A stretch of 64,000 nucleotides of DNA from an uncultured Polaribacter sp. (GCF_947503875.1 NZ_CANNFH010000006.1:144773-208772), one strand, 5' to 3'; shown: positions 31,030 through 39,900, counted from the first letter of the stretch. Notes: a model not told the origin generated them from the sequence alone. Numbers and translations are program-made.

Positions 31030-32353
31030 AATTCTTTTTTTCATTTTATTTTTAGTAGTTAGTTTAACTAATGCGCAATCAGACATTTTTTTCTTTAAAG
31101 ATGTGGCTGGTAATTTAGATTTTGCAACAGTAAAACAAAAATCATTTAAAGTTTTAGAGAAACAAATATTAGAAGAGTATTCAGAGGCTGTTTATTGGTT
31201 TAAAGTACCGCCAAAAAATACAGATTCCGTTTATGTTTTTAAAGTTTTATATGAGAGAATACAGCAGGCTAAAGTTTATAAAGGGAAACAGCAATTAAGA
31301 AAATTGCAAAATGAAAGGTATCTCACATATCAATTTTCTAGAGATACTACTGTATATATAAAAGTAAACCCCAAATTGCATGGGTACATACCTGTTTCTT
31401 TAGAAACTAAAGAAAAATCAACTTTAGCTAATAATAATGCATTGTTACTAAACGGATTTTATTATGGTTTTGCTGTTTTAGTTATTATTTACAATTTATT
31501 TTACTTCTTTTTATTTAAAGATGATGCTTTTTTGTTTTATGCGTTGTTTTTGACAAGTATGACCTTTGGATTATTTACTATGGATGGAATGTTAAATTTT
31601 TACAACATACCAGAAAATGTAAATACTATTTTAATGACATTAAATTACTCTTCATTAGCCTATTTTTCTTCAAAATTTGCGTACAGTTACATGCTTTTGG
31701 ATAGGTATTACCCAAAAATTAAAAAGTTAACTAATCTAATTGGTGGTGCTATAGTATTACTAACTGTTTTGTATTTTTATTATGGTAATTACTACTTTTT
31801 ACTTTACTTAAATTTACTTGTATTTGGAATATTTTTGTTGTTTTGGTTTTGTGCAGTATTACTTTTCAATAAAAACATCTACATTAAAATATTAACTATA
31901 GGCTATGCAATTATTTTATTTTCTGCTATAGATTTTTACATTTTTAAATTTTTAGGAATACCCTTTGGTAATATAAACCCTATAAATATAAAAATTGGTG
32001 CATTTTTAGAAATGATTATTTTATCTATTGCCGTTTTATATAGAGTAAAGGTTATTAAGGAAGAAAATGAGTTTATGCGAAGTGACATTATACAATATTC
32101 TAATGAATTGAAAACTTTAAAAGCAAATAACCAACAAGACAATACAAAGAATGGAGTTTTAGATTTAAGCTTAAGAGAATTAGAAGTTTTTAATTTAATA
32201 GTTATCGGAAAAACAAATAAAGAGATTTCTAATGAAATTAACATCTCTATTAACACTGTAAAATTTCATTTAAAAAATATTTATGATAAACTAAACATTA
32301 AGAGTAGAAAAGAAGCTAAAAATTTAAATAAGCCCTTAAACAAAGGGTTTTAA
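31019..32353 (+). CDS. Membrane-bound LuxR-type regulator with 7TM receptor domain
   Basis: A 444-residue protein combining a signal peptide (ILFFILFLVVSLTNAQ), an extracytoplasmic beta-rich domain of the 7TMR-DISM type (about 20-140), about seven membrane segments (140-345), a short coiled coil, and a C-terminal LuxR helix-turn-helix (LSLRELEVFNLIVIGKTNKEISNEINISINTVKFHLKNIYDKL). The receptor would sense an extracellular ligand and, through its own DNA-binding domain, control genes without a phosphorelay. The nearest downstream convergent genes are B12 uptake genes, but no link is proven. It overlaps the DUF2834 gene by 11 bases. Confidence 0.85.
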   Translation: MRFRILFFILFLVVSLTNAQSDIFFFKDVAGNLDFATVKQKSFKVLEKQILEEYSEAVYWFKVPPKNTDSVYVFKVLYERIQQAKVYKGKQQLRKLQNERYLTYQFSRDTTVYIKVNPKLHGYIPVSLETKEKSTLANNNALLLNGFYYGFAVLVIIYNLFYFFLFKDDAFLFYALFLTSMTFGLFTMDGMLNFYNIPENVNTILMTLNYSSLAYFSSKFAYSYMLLDRYYPKIKKLTNLIGGAIVLLTVLYFYYGNYYFLLYLNLLVFGIFLLFWFCAVLLFNKNIYIKILTIGYAIILFSAIDFYIFKFLGIPFGNINPINIKIGAFLEMIILSIAVLYRVKVIKEENEFMRSDIIQYSNELKTLKANNQQDNTKNGVLDLSLRELEVFNLIVIGKTNKEISNEINISINTVKFHLKNIYDKLNIKSRKEAKNLNKPLNKGF

Positions 32354-32462
32354 GTGCAGAACTACCCAAAAACTACCCATTTAAAATGTAATTTTTAAAC
32401 TTAATAATAATATATTTGTGGCATTCCCCCACAAATCCCCCACTTTAAAATTTAAAATTTTA

Positions 32463-32492
32463 AACTTCAACCATTTTGGTTGAAGTTTTTTT
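32463..32492. terminator. Terminator between the LuxR-type gene and the convergent substrate-binding protein gene
   Basis: AACTTCAACC pairs with GGTTGAAGTT around ATTTT, followed by a T run on the plus strand. It serves the plus-strand regulator; its end meets the last codon of the convergent gene. Confidence 0.85.
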
Positions 32493-33600
32493 ATTTGATT
32501 TTATCAAAAAAAGTAAGCTGGTAATTTGGTAGTAATTCTGGATGTGTAATTTTCAAAATATCTTTTAACAGTGCATCAGGTTTTATAGCAGAAGTTTCAA
32601 AATATATTAAACCACCAGTAGCTCCTTTTTTATTAGCGTAGGTATACACTTTATTATTTTTAAAAGCATTAAAATTTTGATATTGTTCACTAGAGTTTTC
32701 CATCTCTTTTTTGGTTTTATACAAACCACAACCAATCCAATAAGTTGCATTTTGTGCCTTGTCTAAAACGGTTTCTATACTTAAAGGTAAACTACCCGTT
32801 TTTTTAGAGTTTTTCCAAAGGTAATTGGTATTGGCATCTTTAAAATAGGTAGCAATAAAACTTTTTCCTCCAGGGGCATACCAAACATCACTAAATAAAT
32901 TACCAGACAAAACAGTTGGTTTGTCTTTTGCTTTTAAAGCTAGCTCTTTAGTAGCAAGATATCGCTGTTCAATGGCTTTAAAAATACTATCAGCCTCTTT
33001 TTCTTTATTTAGTAAAGCCCCAAAAAACTTTATCCATTCTGCTTTGCCTAAAGGAGTTTCCTCTAACCAGTCTCCATTGTAAATTACGGGTATTTTACTT
33101 TTTAAAATTGTTTTAAAGCTTTTATTGCTGCCTTCTAAGCTAAAAGCCACAATTACATCTGGAGATAGCTCAATTAATTTTTCTGTATTTATGCTTTGTG
33201 CAGTGCCTAGCTCTTTAATTTTACCCAATGCAATGCGCTTTCTTGTTTTTTTTGATGAAATAAATTGTGTCTGAGGAAAACCAACAATGGCATTTTCTGC
33301 ATTTAGCAACTCTAACATTGGTATGTGTGTTGTACTTGTGGCAACTAGACTTTTAACAGGAGTTTTTAATTTGTTTTCAGCTAAATTTGTAACATTACCT
33401 AAAATAAAAGTATACTCTTTTTTTGCTTTTTGATATGGTTTTTTAATAATTAATTTTGTAATCTTTTCTTCTTTAACAATATCAAAACCCTTTGCATACT
33501 TTATAGTTTTGCTGTTTTTTAAATGTATTTCTGTACTTTTTTCATTCTTACAGGAAAATAATAGAAAAGTAAAAAAGAATAAAATAGGATAAATTTTCAT
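32491..33600 (-). CDS. Substrate-binding lipoprotein of a cobalamin/iron-complex ABC transporter (BtuF/FepB-like)
   Basis: A class III (helical backbone) periplasmic-binding protein. The start is taken at the ATG at 33600 because it gives a proper lipoprotein signal MKIYPILFFFTFLLFSC (C17); a longer reading from 33618 adds six residues before it. VKSLVATSTTHIPMLELLNAENAIVGFP and the LIELSPDVIVAFS strand are typical of the family. The mature length of about 350 residues is somewhat long. No permease or ATPase adjoins. The neighbourhood (cobalamin riboswitch, BtuB) suggests a corrinoid ligand; an iron complex is the alternative. Confidence 0.8.
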   Translation of the reverse strand: MKIYPILFFFTFLLFSCKNEKSTEIHLKNSKTIKYAKGFDIVKEEKITKLIIKKPYQKAKKEYTFILGNVTNLAENKLKTPVKSLVATSTTHIPMLELLNAENAIVGFPQTQFISSKKTRKRIALGKIKELGTAQSINTEKLIELSPDVIVAFSLEGSNKSFKTILKSKIPVIYNGDWLEETPLGKAEWIKFFGALLNKEKEADSIFKAIEQRYLATKELALKAKDKPTVLSGNLFSDVWYAPGGKSFIATYFKDANTNYLWKNSKKTGSLPLSIETVLDKAQNATYWIGCGLYKTKKEMENSSEQYQNFNAFKNNKVYTYANKKGATGGLIYFETSAIKPDALLKDILKITHPELLPNYQLTFFDKIK

Positions 33601-33679
33601 AAGATTTAATTGTAACAATTAACTCTACAAAGATTAGAAACATTTTTTTATTTTTTAAGATAAAACTTACAAAACAATG

Positions 33680-33687
33680 TAAATTTG
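33680..33687 (+). promoter_or_regulatory. TAnnTTTG -7 box of the cobalamin-binding protein gene
   Basis: TAAATTTG lies 18 bases before the ATG at 33706, preceded by an AT-rich region shared with the divergent lipoprotein gene. Confidence 0.6.
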
Positions 33688-33705
33688 CTTTAAAAATATT
33701 TTTTT

Positions 33706-34626
33706 ATGAAAGTATCTTCTTTTATGCCAGCAGTTACCCAAATGATTTATGATATGGGTTTACAAGATTATTTAGACGGAATAACCTTTGAATGTCCTGC
33801 AATTGCTTTAAAAGAAAAGCAAGTTGCTGTGCGTTATAAATTAGAAGGGCAAACGTTAACTAGCCAAGAAATTAATACTATTTTTTCTAAAGCTAAAGCT
33901 GATGGAGAAACTTTGTATTATGTAGATGAATCTGTTTTAGAAGCGGTTGCACCAGATATTATTTTTACGCAAGATGTTTGTGATGTCTGCCAAATAGACA
34001 CGGAATGTGTTGCAAATTCTGCTTATAAATTACCCAAAATTCCCAATTTAATTTCTGTAACACCAAATTCTTTAGAAGATGTTTTTGATAATGCGTTAAC
34101 AATTGCCTCAGCAATGAATAAAAAGGAAATTGGTTTGGCTTATGTAGCGCAATTAAAAGAAAGAATTCATGCTATTGTAGATCAACAAAGAGCAAAAAGA
34201 TTGCAGTCTAAGAGTGTTTTATTGTTAGAATGGATAGATCCATTATTTAACTGTGGGCATTGGATTCCACATCAAATAGGTTATGCAGGTGGTATTGATT
34301 TACTCTCGCATCCTTCTGGAGATAGTATTGTAATTTCTTGGGATAAAATTGTAAAATACAATCCAGAAGTACTAATTATTGCACCCTGTGGTTATGACGT
34401 AAAAAGAACGCAAGAAGACATGAAGTTTTTAGAAGAAAAACCAGAATGGAAAACTTTAAGAGCTATACAAAACCAACAAGTTTATATTGCAGATTTTGAT
34501 ATGTTTACACAATCATCTGCCAAAACTTTGGTAGATGGCATTTCTTGTTTATCGCAAATGATACATCCAAAACACTTTACAACTACTGCTGCATTACAAC
34601 AAAAATTCGTGAATTATAAGTCTTAA
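33706..34626 (+). CDS. Cytosolic cobalamin-binding (BtuF-fold) protein
   Basis: A 306-residue class III binding-protein fold without a signal peptide: the protein starts directly with the first strand MKVSSFMPAVTQMIYDMGL. YYVDESVLEAVAPDIIFTQDVCDVCQI, with a CDVC pair, and LLLEWIDPLFNCGHWIPHQIGYAGG are typical of the annotated cobalamin-binding group. Lack of export suggests handling of corrinoid in the cytoplasm or loss of a signal. It lies just upstream of the riboswitch and BtuB. The start is supported by the promoter at 33680-33687. I am sure of the fold and less sure of the ligand. Confidence 0.8.
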   Translation: MKVSSFMPAVTQMIYDMGLQDYLDGITFECPAIALKEKQVAVRYKLEGQTLTSQEINTIFSKAKADGETLYYVDESVLEAVAPDIIFTQDVCDVCQIDTECVANSAYKLPKIPNLISVTPNSLEDVFDNALTIASAMNKKEIGLAYVAQLKERIHAIVDQQRAKRLQSKSVLLLEWIDPLFNCGHWIPHQIGYAGGIDLLSHPSGDSIVISWDKIVKYNPEVLIIAPCGYDVKRTQEDMKFLEEKPEWKTLRAIQNQQVYIADFDMFTQSSAKTLVDGISCLSQMIHPKHFTTTAALQQKFVNYKS

Positions 34627-34630
34627 TTTG

Positions 34631-34660
34631 TTTGTTATAACATAAAATAGCCTACATTTG
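34631..34660 (+). promoter_or_regulatory. Promoter of the B12-riboswitch/btuB transcript
   Basis: TTTG (34631-34634) and TACATTTG (34653-34660) are spaced 18 bases apart, matching the -33/-7 arrangement of Bacteroidota promoters. The transcript would begin just before the riboswitch. Confidence 0.7.
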
Positions 34661-34669
34661 AAAAAAATT

Positions 34670-34875
34670 AAGGTTTTATTCTAGGCAACTAGAGTAAATT
34701 AAAAGGGAATTTGGTGTAAATCCAAAGCTGTTCCCGCAACTGTAAGTTTATGCTACTATGTAGCACCTCTTTGTAGGTTGTTATGAAATCTTAAGCCACT
34801 GTTTGCTTTCTGAAGAATATTCAGAATAAAAATGGGAAGGCATCATAACAAGAACGAGTCAGGAGACCTGCCTAA
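34670..34875 (+). ncRNA. Cobalamin riboswitch
   Basis: The 5' leader of the btuB message folds as a B12 aptamer. Recognisable conserved parts are AAAAGGGAATTTGGTG (34701-34716), AATCC and GCTGTTCCCGCAACTGTAAG (34728-34747), AAGCCACTG (34793-34801), TGGGAAGGCATCATAAC (34834-34850) and the B12 box GAGTCAGGAGACCTGCC (34856-34872). B12 would repress translation or transcription of the TonB receptor that follows 49 bases later. Exact ends are approximate. Confidence 0.95.
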
Positions 34876-34920
34876 TTTTAAAAATCTATAAAAACTTTCG
34901 GGATAAAAGTTTTAGTGATT

Positions 34921-36795
34921 ATGAAAAAATATGTCTTATTTTTTTTAGTAATAGGCACGTATACATGCAATGTATTTGGCCAAAAAGATTCTTTAGCAAC
35001 CTTGCTTAAAGAAGTAATAGTTGTTGCGGATAAATCTTTTAAAAAGAACTCTAAAAGTTCTAAAGTAGTAGCTTTAAAAGATTCTGTATTGTTTAAAAAC
35101 ACAGAGTCGTTTGCATCTTTATTACGTTTTAATGCTCCCATTTACATAAGAGAATTTGGTGCTGGTGGTACAAGTTCTGCAAGTTTTAGAGGTACTAGTA
35201 GTTCTAATACAGCAGTAATTTGGAACGGAATTAATATAAACTCTATAAATAACGGCCAAACAGGTTTTAACTCTTTAACTGTAAGTTTGTTTGATGATAT
35301 TAATATTAGAAGCGGTGGTGGTAGTTTAGAATATGGCTCTGGTGCAATTGGTGGTACAGTACATTTAAACGATACTTTTGTTTTTAAGGATGCTGAAACT
35401 ATAGAAAACCAGTTTATCGTATCTGCAGGTAGTTATAATACTTCTAATAACTTGTATAAATTTAAGTATTTTTCTAATAATTTAGCTGTAAAATTTGGGG
35501 TTTCCTATAATGCTTCAGATAACGATTATCCATTATTAGGTACCAATTTAAATAACGAGAATGGTGCATATAAAAATGTTAGTTTTAATGGGGGTTTTTC
35601 CCATAAAATCACTAAATGTTCTGAATTAAACTTGTATTCTACCACTTATTTAGGAGAACGTTTATTTTCTGGTGAACTGCCAAATCCTTTGGTTGCCAAT
35701 GATAAATATAAAGATTTTAATCACCGAAACTTAATAACTTATAGTATTGCTAAAAACAATTATACAAATCAAGTTAATATTGCTTATCTAACTGAAGAGT
35801 ATCGTTTTTTTGATGATAAAAATAGTGAGAATTTCAATTTTGGAAGCTCTGAAAGATATCTGGTTAGTAATCGATTTGGGTATGATTTCAAAAATATAAA
35901 TGCAACAATTAGTTCTTTTACAGAATACGAATCTATTTTTGGTAAAACAGATCAAATATCAGAAAAAAATAGAAGACAGTTTTCGCAGTCTATTTTGTTT
36001 AATCAACATATTAATAACCTGTTTTTTTATGATGTTAAAATTAGAAAAGATTTTAACTCTGATTATAAAGTGCCTTTTACTTATGCGGTTGGCACAAAAT
36101 TAAAGGCTTTTAAACACCTTTCTTTTAGAGCAAACGCTTCTAAAAACTTTAGAGCGCCTACTTACAATGATTTGTTTTGGCCTGGCCAAGGAAATTTAAG
36201 CTTGAAACCAGAAACAGCATTACAAGGTGAGTTTGGTATAGTCTATGCCAACAAAAATTTTAAAATAGATGTTGCAGGTTTTTATATTTCTGCGAAAGAT
36301 AAAATTGTTTGGAGCCCAAATGGAGACCCACAAAGAGCTGGTATTTGGACGCCTATTAATTTATCAGACTCAAAAAATAAAGGAGTTGAAGCGCTTTTAG
36401 AATATGCAACGAATATTGGTGCGCATACGCTACAAATAAATGCGAATTATAGTTATACACATGCAAAAAACACTGAGACCGATACCTTTTTAATTTTTGT
36501 GCCGAAACATTTATTTAATGGAAGTGTTGGGTATCAATATAAAAAGATTAGTGCTTTTTATCAACAATTATATACAGGTGCTACTTTTACTACAGAAAGT
36601 AATTCGCCAGATTTTGTAATTCCTAGTTTTTTTGTAGGTAATGTTGGGGTAGATTATCTATTTCTAAAAACAGCGCAAACAAAACTTTCTTTAGGAGTAA
36701 AAATTAATAATGTATTGAATCAACTTTATTTTACCCAGCCTAGAAGGCCTTTACCAAATAGAAATTTTAACTTAAACATAAACTATAAATTTTAA
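34921..36795 (+). CDS. btuB: TonB-dependent outer-membrane receptor, BtuB-like
   Basis: A 624-residue TonB-dependent receptor: signal peptide (VLFFLVIGTYTCNVFGQ), plug domain (residues about 25-150: LKEVIVVADKS as a TonB-box-like start, then SASFRGTSSSNTAVIWNGININS and IRSGGGSLEYGSGAIGGTVHLND), and a 22-strand barrel ending in F (NLNINYKF). The start is placed at the ATG at 34921; a GTG six bases earlier would add two residues. The cobalamin riboswitch just upstream and the BtuG-like lipoprotein just downstream identify the substrate as a corrinoid with good confidence. Confidence 0.9.
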   Translation: MKKYVLFFLVIGTYTCNVFGQKDSLATLLKEVIVVADKSFKKNSKSSKVVALKDSVLFKNTESFASLLRFNAPIYIREFGAGGTSSASFRGTSSSNTAVIWNGININSINNGQTGFNSLTVSLFDDINIRSGGGSLEYGSGAIGGTVHLNDTFVFKDAETIENQFIVSAGSYNTSNNLYKFKYFSNNLAVKFGVSYNASDNDYPLLGTNLNNENGAYKNVSFNGGFSHKITKCSELNLYSTTYLGERLFSGELPNPLVANDKYKDFNHRNLITYSIAKNNYTNQVNIAYLTEEYRFFDDKNSENFNFGSSERYLVSNRFGYDFKNINATISSFTEYESIFGKTDQISEKNRRQFSQSILFNQHINNLFFYDVKIRKDFNSDYKVPFTYAVGTKLKAFKHLSFRANASKNFRAPTYNDLFWPGQGNLSLKPETALQGEFGIVYANKNFKIDVAGFYISAKDKIVWSPNGDPQRAGIWTPINLSDSKNKGVEALLEYATNIGAHTLQINANYSYTHAKNTETDTFLIFVPKHLFNGSVGYQYKKISAFYQQLYTGATFTTESNSPDFVIPSFFVGNVGVDYLFLKTAQTKLSLGVKINNVLNQLYFTQPRRPLPNRNFNLNINYKF

Positions 36796-36799
36796 ACAA

Positions 36800-37864
36800 A
36801 TGAAAATGAAAAAATTACCAATAACACTAGCACTTGCCGTGCTTTTTTTAACTTCATGTAAAAATAGTGAAGAAGATATTTTACCAAAAGGAGATTTTGA
36901 AAATGGTATTTTAATTAGTGGCGAAGGTTCTGGAGCTGGAACAGGTTCTATATCTTATGTATCTAATGATTTTACAATAACAGACAATCTTATTTTTAAA
37001 GATGTAAATAATTTAGAGTTAGGTACGTTTTTACAGTCGGTTGCTTTTGATAGTGAGAATGCATTTATTGTAGTAGATAATCAAAATACAATTACAGTTG
37101 CAGATCGATTTACTTTCGAGAAAAGAGGGGAAATTACAACAGATTTATCTACGCCTAGATTTATGGCAATTGCTGGTAATAAAGGGTATGTGACCAATTG
37201 GGGATCTACTGCTAGTGCAACAGACGATTTTATTGCAGTTGTAGATTTGTTAACTTTAACTGTAGAAAGCACAATTCCTGTAGGTAATGGTCCTGAGCGA
37301 ATTATAGAAAGAGACAATAAATTATATGTGTCTCATAAAGGAGCTTTTACAACTAATAATATTATTTCTGTTATAGATATTACCTCTAAAGAAGTAAAAG
37401 AAGTTACTGTAAAAGACAATCCAGATGAAATGTATTTTAATAGTGCAGGGCAATTAATAGCACTGTCTTCTGGTAGAACTATATTTGATGCAGATTTTAA
37501 TGTAATAGGTAATACTTTAGGTAGTATTGCAACAATTGATACTACAAGCTTAAGCATTACAAACGAACTTGTATTTGAATTAGGAGAACACCCATCTTTA
37601 ATGGTGTTAGAAAACAATACGTTGTATTACAATTTAGGTAGTAAAATATATGCAATTCCTGCAGATGCAACTAGTTTAGCTACTTCAGAAATTATTACTG
37701 CAGAAGGTTTCTTGTACGGTTTTGAGGTAGAAGGAGATAACTTATTTACTTTAAATGCCAATTTTTCTGATGTTAGTGATTTGAATGTTTATAGCATTGC
37801 TACTAAATTAAAAACACAAACAAAAGAAGTTGCTTTAGGTGCATCAAAAATTTACTTTAATTAG
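36800..37864 (+). CDS. BtuG-like surface lipoprotein (YncE-type beta-propeller)
   Basis: A 354-residue lipoprotein: signal MKMKKLPITLALAVLFLTSC with C20, followed by a seven-blade propeller suggested by repeats of about 45 residues, for example VESTIPVGNGPERIIERDNKLYVS, VKEVTVKDNPDEMYFNSAGQLIAL and TNELVFELGEHPSLMVLENNTLYYN. In Bacteroides, BtuG proteins of this fold bind B12 at the cell surface and hand it to BtuB, with which they form a complex. The start lies four bases after btuB, so the pair is co-transcribed under the riboswitch. I infer the BtuG role from fold plus context. Confidence 0.75.
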   Translation: MKMKKLPITLALAVLFLTSCKNSEEDILPKGDFENGILISGEGSGAGTGSISYVSNDFTITDNLIFKDVNNLELGTFLQSVAFDSENAFIVVDNQNTITVADRFTFEKRGEITTDLSTPRFMAIAGNKGYVTNWGSTASATDDFIAVVDLLTLTVESTIPVGNGPERIIERDNKLYVSHKGAFTTNNIISVIDITSKEVKEVTVKDNPDEMYFNSAGQLIALSSGRTIFDADFNVIGNTLGSIATIDTTSLSITNELVFELGEHPSLMVLENNTLYYNLGSKIYAIPADATSLATSEIITAEGFLYGFEVEGDNLFTLNANFSDVSDLNVYSIATKLKTQTKEVALGASKIYFN

Positions 37865-37900
37865 AAAAACATAACGAAAAAGAGAAGAGAGAGTGTTAAA

Positions 37901-37937
37901 AAGTCATTTGTATTCATAGAATACAGGTGGCTTTTTT
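37901..37937 (+). terminator. Terminator of the btuB operon
   Basis: AAGTCATTTGTATTC pairs with GAATACAGGTGGCTT (two G-U pairs) and is followed by a six-T run, 36 bases after the BtuG-like stop. Confidence 0.8.
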
Positions 37938-37939
37938 AA

Positions 37940-38452
37940 TTACAATAAATCTTTTACTTCTTTTTTTATAAAAGCAATGGCAGTTTCTGTTGGTGGTAAA
38001 GTTTTAGAATAATCTATTAACACATTTTCTCTTAAATCGTTCGCAGAATTAGAGGTTTCAGAAAGCTGTCTTAGTTTATTAATTACTGCGTTTTTTGCGG
38101 CTAAAATGGCCATCCAAGTTTCATCAGAAATATAAATTTGTTGTACTAAATTGTGTTCGTATTCTTGTTCTATATTTGCTAATAATAACTGTAAATAATC
38201 TGGGGTATTATCAGAAATTGGCTGAATGCGCATTAGCATTTTTACAGGGTTTATTCTATCACAAAATAACAACATTCTTTCATTGGCTTGCAATTTTGTG
38301 GGCAAAGCTTCTTTTTTTCTTAGAGCTAAGAGTTCTAATCTTTTTTCTTCATTTTTATTATTGATGAATCCGTTAAACATATAATAAGCTACAAAGCCTG
38401 TAACTGCAGCAGGTAAAATATATGCAATACTTTCTATAATTTTATCTTCCAT
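37940..38452 (-). CDS. Membrane-anchored protein of unknown function
   Basis: A 170-residue protein with one N-terminal membrane segment (about residues 8-27, IAYILPAAVTGFVAYYMFNGF) and a soluble helical cytoplasmic part, including a KRLELLALRKKEALPTKLQANERMLLFCDRINP stretch. I do not recognise a named family, though similar proteins are common in flavobacteria. It lies three bases after the DUF3307 gene and so is the third gene of the SatD operon. Confidence 0.75.
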   Translation of the reverse strand: MEDKIIESIAYILPAAVTGFVAYYMFNGFINNKNEEKRLELLALRKKEALPTKLQANERMLLFCDRINPVKMLMRIQPISDNTPDYLQLLLANIEQEYEHNLVQQIYISDETWMAILAAKNAVINKLRQLSETSNSANDLRENVLIDYSKTLPPTETAIAFIKKEVKDLL

Positions 38453-38455
38453 AAT

Positions 38456-39172
38456 TTATAATAATGTTATTAAATACGAATATAAGATTCCTATTAAAAT
38501 AGCCAATCCAAAACTTAACAAAGTACCAATTAAAATATATTCCGTTAATTTCCTGTCTTTAGATGCTGTTAAATCTCCAAACCTAAAAACAGATTTTGCA
38601 GCTAATAAAAAACCAATCGCTTGCCAATTATTGGTTACAATAAAAGTAAAAATAAACAAGCGTTCTAAAATACCAATATATTTTCCTGCTTTGGCTAAAG
38701 AAGCATCTTTTTCTTTCTTTTTTTCTGGTGTCCATTGGCTAATAATTATTTTTATAAGTAAAGGAGATACATGTGTAATTAAAGACAGCGCCGTAAAAAA
38801 AAGTACAGTTTTATCATTAAAAAGTATTGATAAAGAAAATGTGTTTTCATAGTATAAAGAGGCTATAACCAAAGCCAAAATGTGTAATATTTGATCTATA
38901 AAAAACCAAACTCTTTTGTTATTTTTCTTTTGAAAATAAAGTTTAGCAACATCAATACAAAAATGAGAAATTAAGAGAAATACAATGGCAAAAGCATATT
39001 GTTCTACTTCAAATTTAAGCAAGCATAAAAGTAACATTGCATGTATACCAATATGAAAATAAAGGTATAAAGATTTTATTTTCTTTTTTTCTTTGTCTTT
39101 AACCCATTTTGTAGGTTGCAAAACAAAATCGCCAATAATATGCGCTAGTAAAAGTTTTATAAAGAATAGCAT
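38456..39172 (-). CDS. DUF3307 membrane protein
   Basis: A 238-residue integral membrane protein with about six hydrophobic segments. The start, LLLAHIIGDFVLQPTKWVKDK, and the following HIGIHAMLLL are diagnostic for DUF3307; the internal His and Asp in the first and second segments are conserved in the family. SatD/DUF3307 pairs are widespread and the role of the membrane protein is not established. Its gene overlaps satD by 16 bases, so translation is coupled. Confidence 0.87.
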   Translation of the reverse strand: MLFFIKLLLAHIIGDFVLQPTKWVKDKEKKKIKSLYLYFHIGIHAMLLLCLLKFEVEQYAFAIVFLLISHFCIDVAKLYFQKKNNKRVWFFIDQILHILALVIASLYYENTFSLSILFNDKTVLFFTALSLITHVSPLLIKIIISQWTPEKKKEKDASLAKAGKYIGILERLFIFTFIVTNNWQAIGFLLAAKSVFRFGDLTASKDRKLTEYILIGTLLSFGLAILIGILYSYLITLL

Positions 39173-39786
39173 CCGTTTATTTTTTTATGCGTTACCATTG
39201 TACGATATATTTTTTCGAATTGCATAATTTCATCTAAACCTGCTCTTTTTCTTCTTTCGCTGGCGCTACTTTCAGAAATATTTAATTCTTTAGCGAGTAT
39301 TTTTTGGGTAGTGCCTTTATTATTTAAATATTTTACAGTAAATTCTGCTGAATTTTTAGTCCAATTATCCATTATTAATAGCGCCAAAGCTAATGAGGTA
39401 TTCATTAATGTATTAAACTTTTCATCGTTTGTTAATACAGCTAAATTTTGTTTTTTTACAAGTGTATCAAAAGCTTTCCCACTAAATGTAAAAGCTTCTC
39501 CATTTCCTTCAGTAATACGCTTATAATTCTCGGTTTTTTCACCAATTCCAATTCCAATTCTAACATCTAAATTTTTAATTTGCTTTAAAATGGCTTTTAA
39601 TTTTATGGTAAAAAACAAGGCATGTTCAGGTTGCTCTATTTCAACCTGAAAACTATCTCCTCTAAAAATTTCCCAAGTTTTTGGTGATGCTCCTATTTCT
39701 TGAAATGTTTTTTTGAGTAAAGACATCCAAATATTAGTGTCTACATTTCTAGAGTTTATAATGTCTCCTGTGATAATACTGGTCAT
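39157..39786 (-). CDS. SatD family protein with C-terminal helix-turn-helix
   Basis: A 209-residue protein. The N-terminal three quarters is the SatD domain (SIITGDIINSRNVDTNIW, FRGDSFQVEI, DVRIGIGIGEKTENYKRITEGNGEAFTFSG), which has a nucleotide-cyclase-like alpha/beta look. The end carries a helix-turn-helix (GTTQKILAKELNISESSASERRKRAGLDEI). It is a likely cytoplasmic regulator of the co-translated DUF3307 gene. Repeated ATTCGGGTT sites just upstream of the gene are plausible binding sites for it. Confidence 0.82.
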   Translation of the reverse strand: MTSIITGDIINSRNVDTNIWMSLLKKTFQEIGASPKTWEIFRGDSFQVEIEQPEHALFFTIKLKAILKQIKNLDVRIGIGIGEKTENYKRITEGNGEAFTFSGKAFDTLVKKQNLAVLTNDEKFNTLMNTSLALALLIMDNWTKNSAEFTVKYLNNKGTTQKILAKELNISESSASERRKRAGLDEIMQFEKIYRTMVTHKKINGCYSL

Positions 39787-39814
39787 AAACTAGTTTTTTT
39801 CAAAGATACTAAAA

Positions 39815-39900
39815 TTATTCGGCTATTAACCCGAATATTACATAATTCGGGTTTTAAGACGAATTTGATATAATTCGGGTTTTAAGACGAACTTGTATGA
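39815..39900. promoter_or_regulatory. Operator-like repeats upstream of satD
   Basis: ATAATTCGGGTTTTAAGACGAA occurs twice as a direct repeat with a 28-base period (39842-39868 and 39870-39896), and a third, inverted pair of half sites ATTCGG and CCCGAAT lies at 39817-39836 next to the satD start. Three to four half sites before a gene whose product has a helix-turn-helix point to autoregulation. The opposite gene, uvrD, starts 90 bases away and might also be affected. Confidence 0.65.

Noticed and set aside
33601..33618. ATG/TTG at 33618 as start of the substrate-binding lipoprotein
   Set aside because: It adds six residues before a complete lipoprotein signal that starts at 33600.
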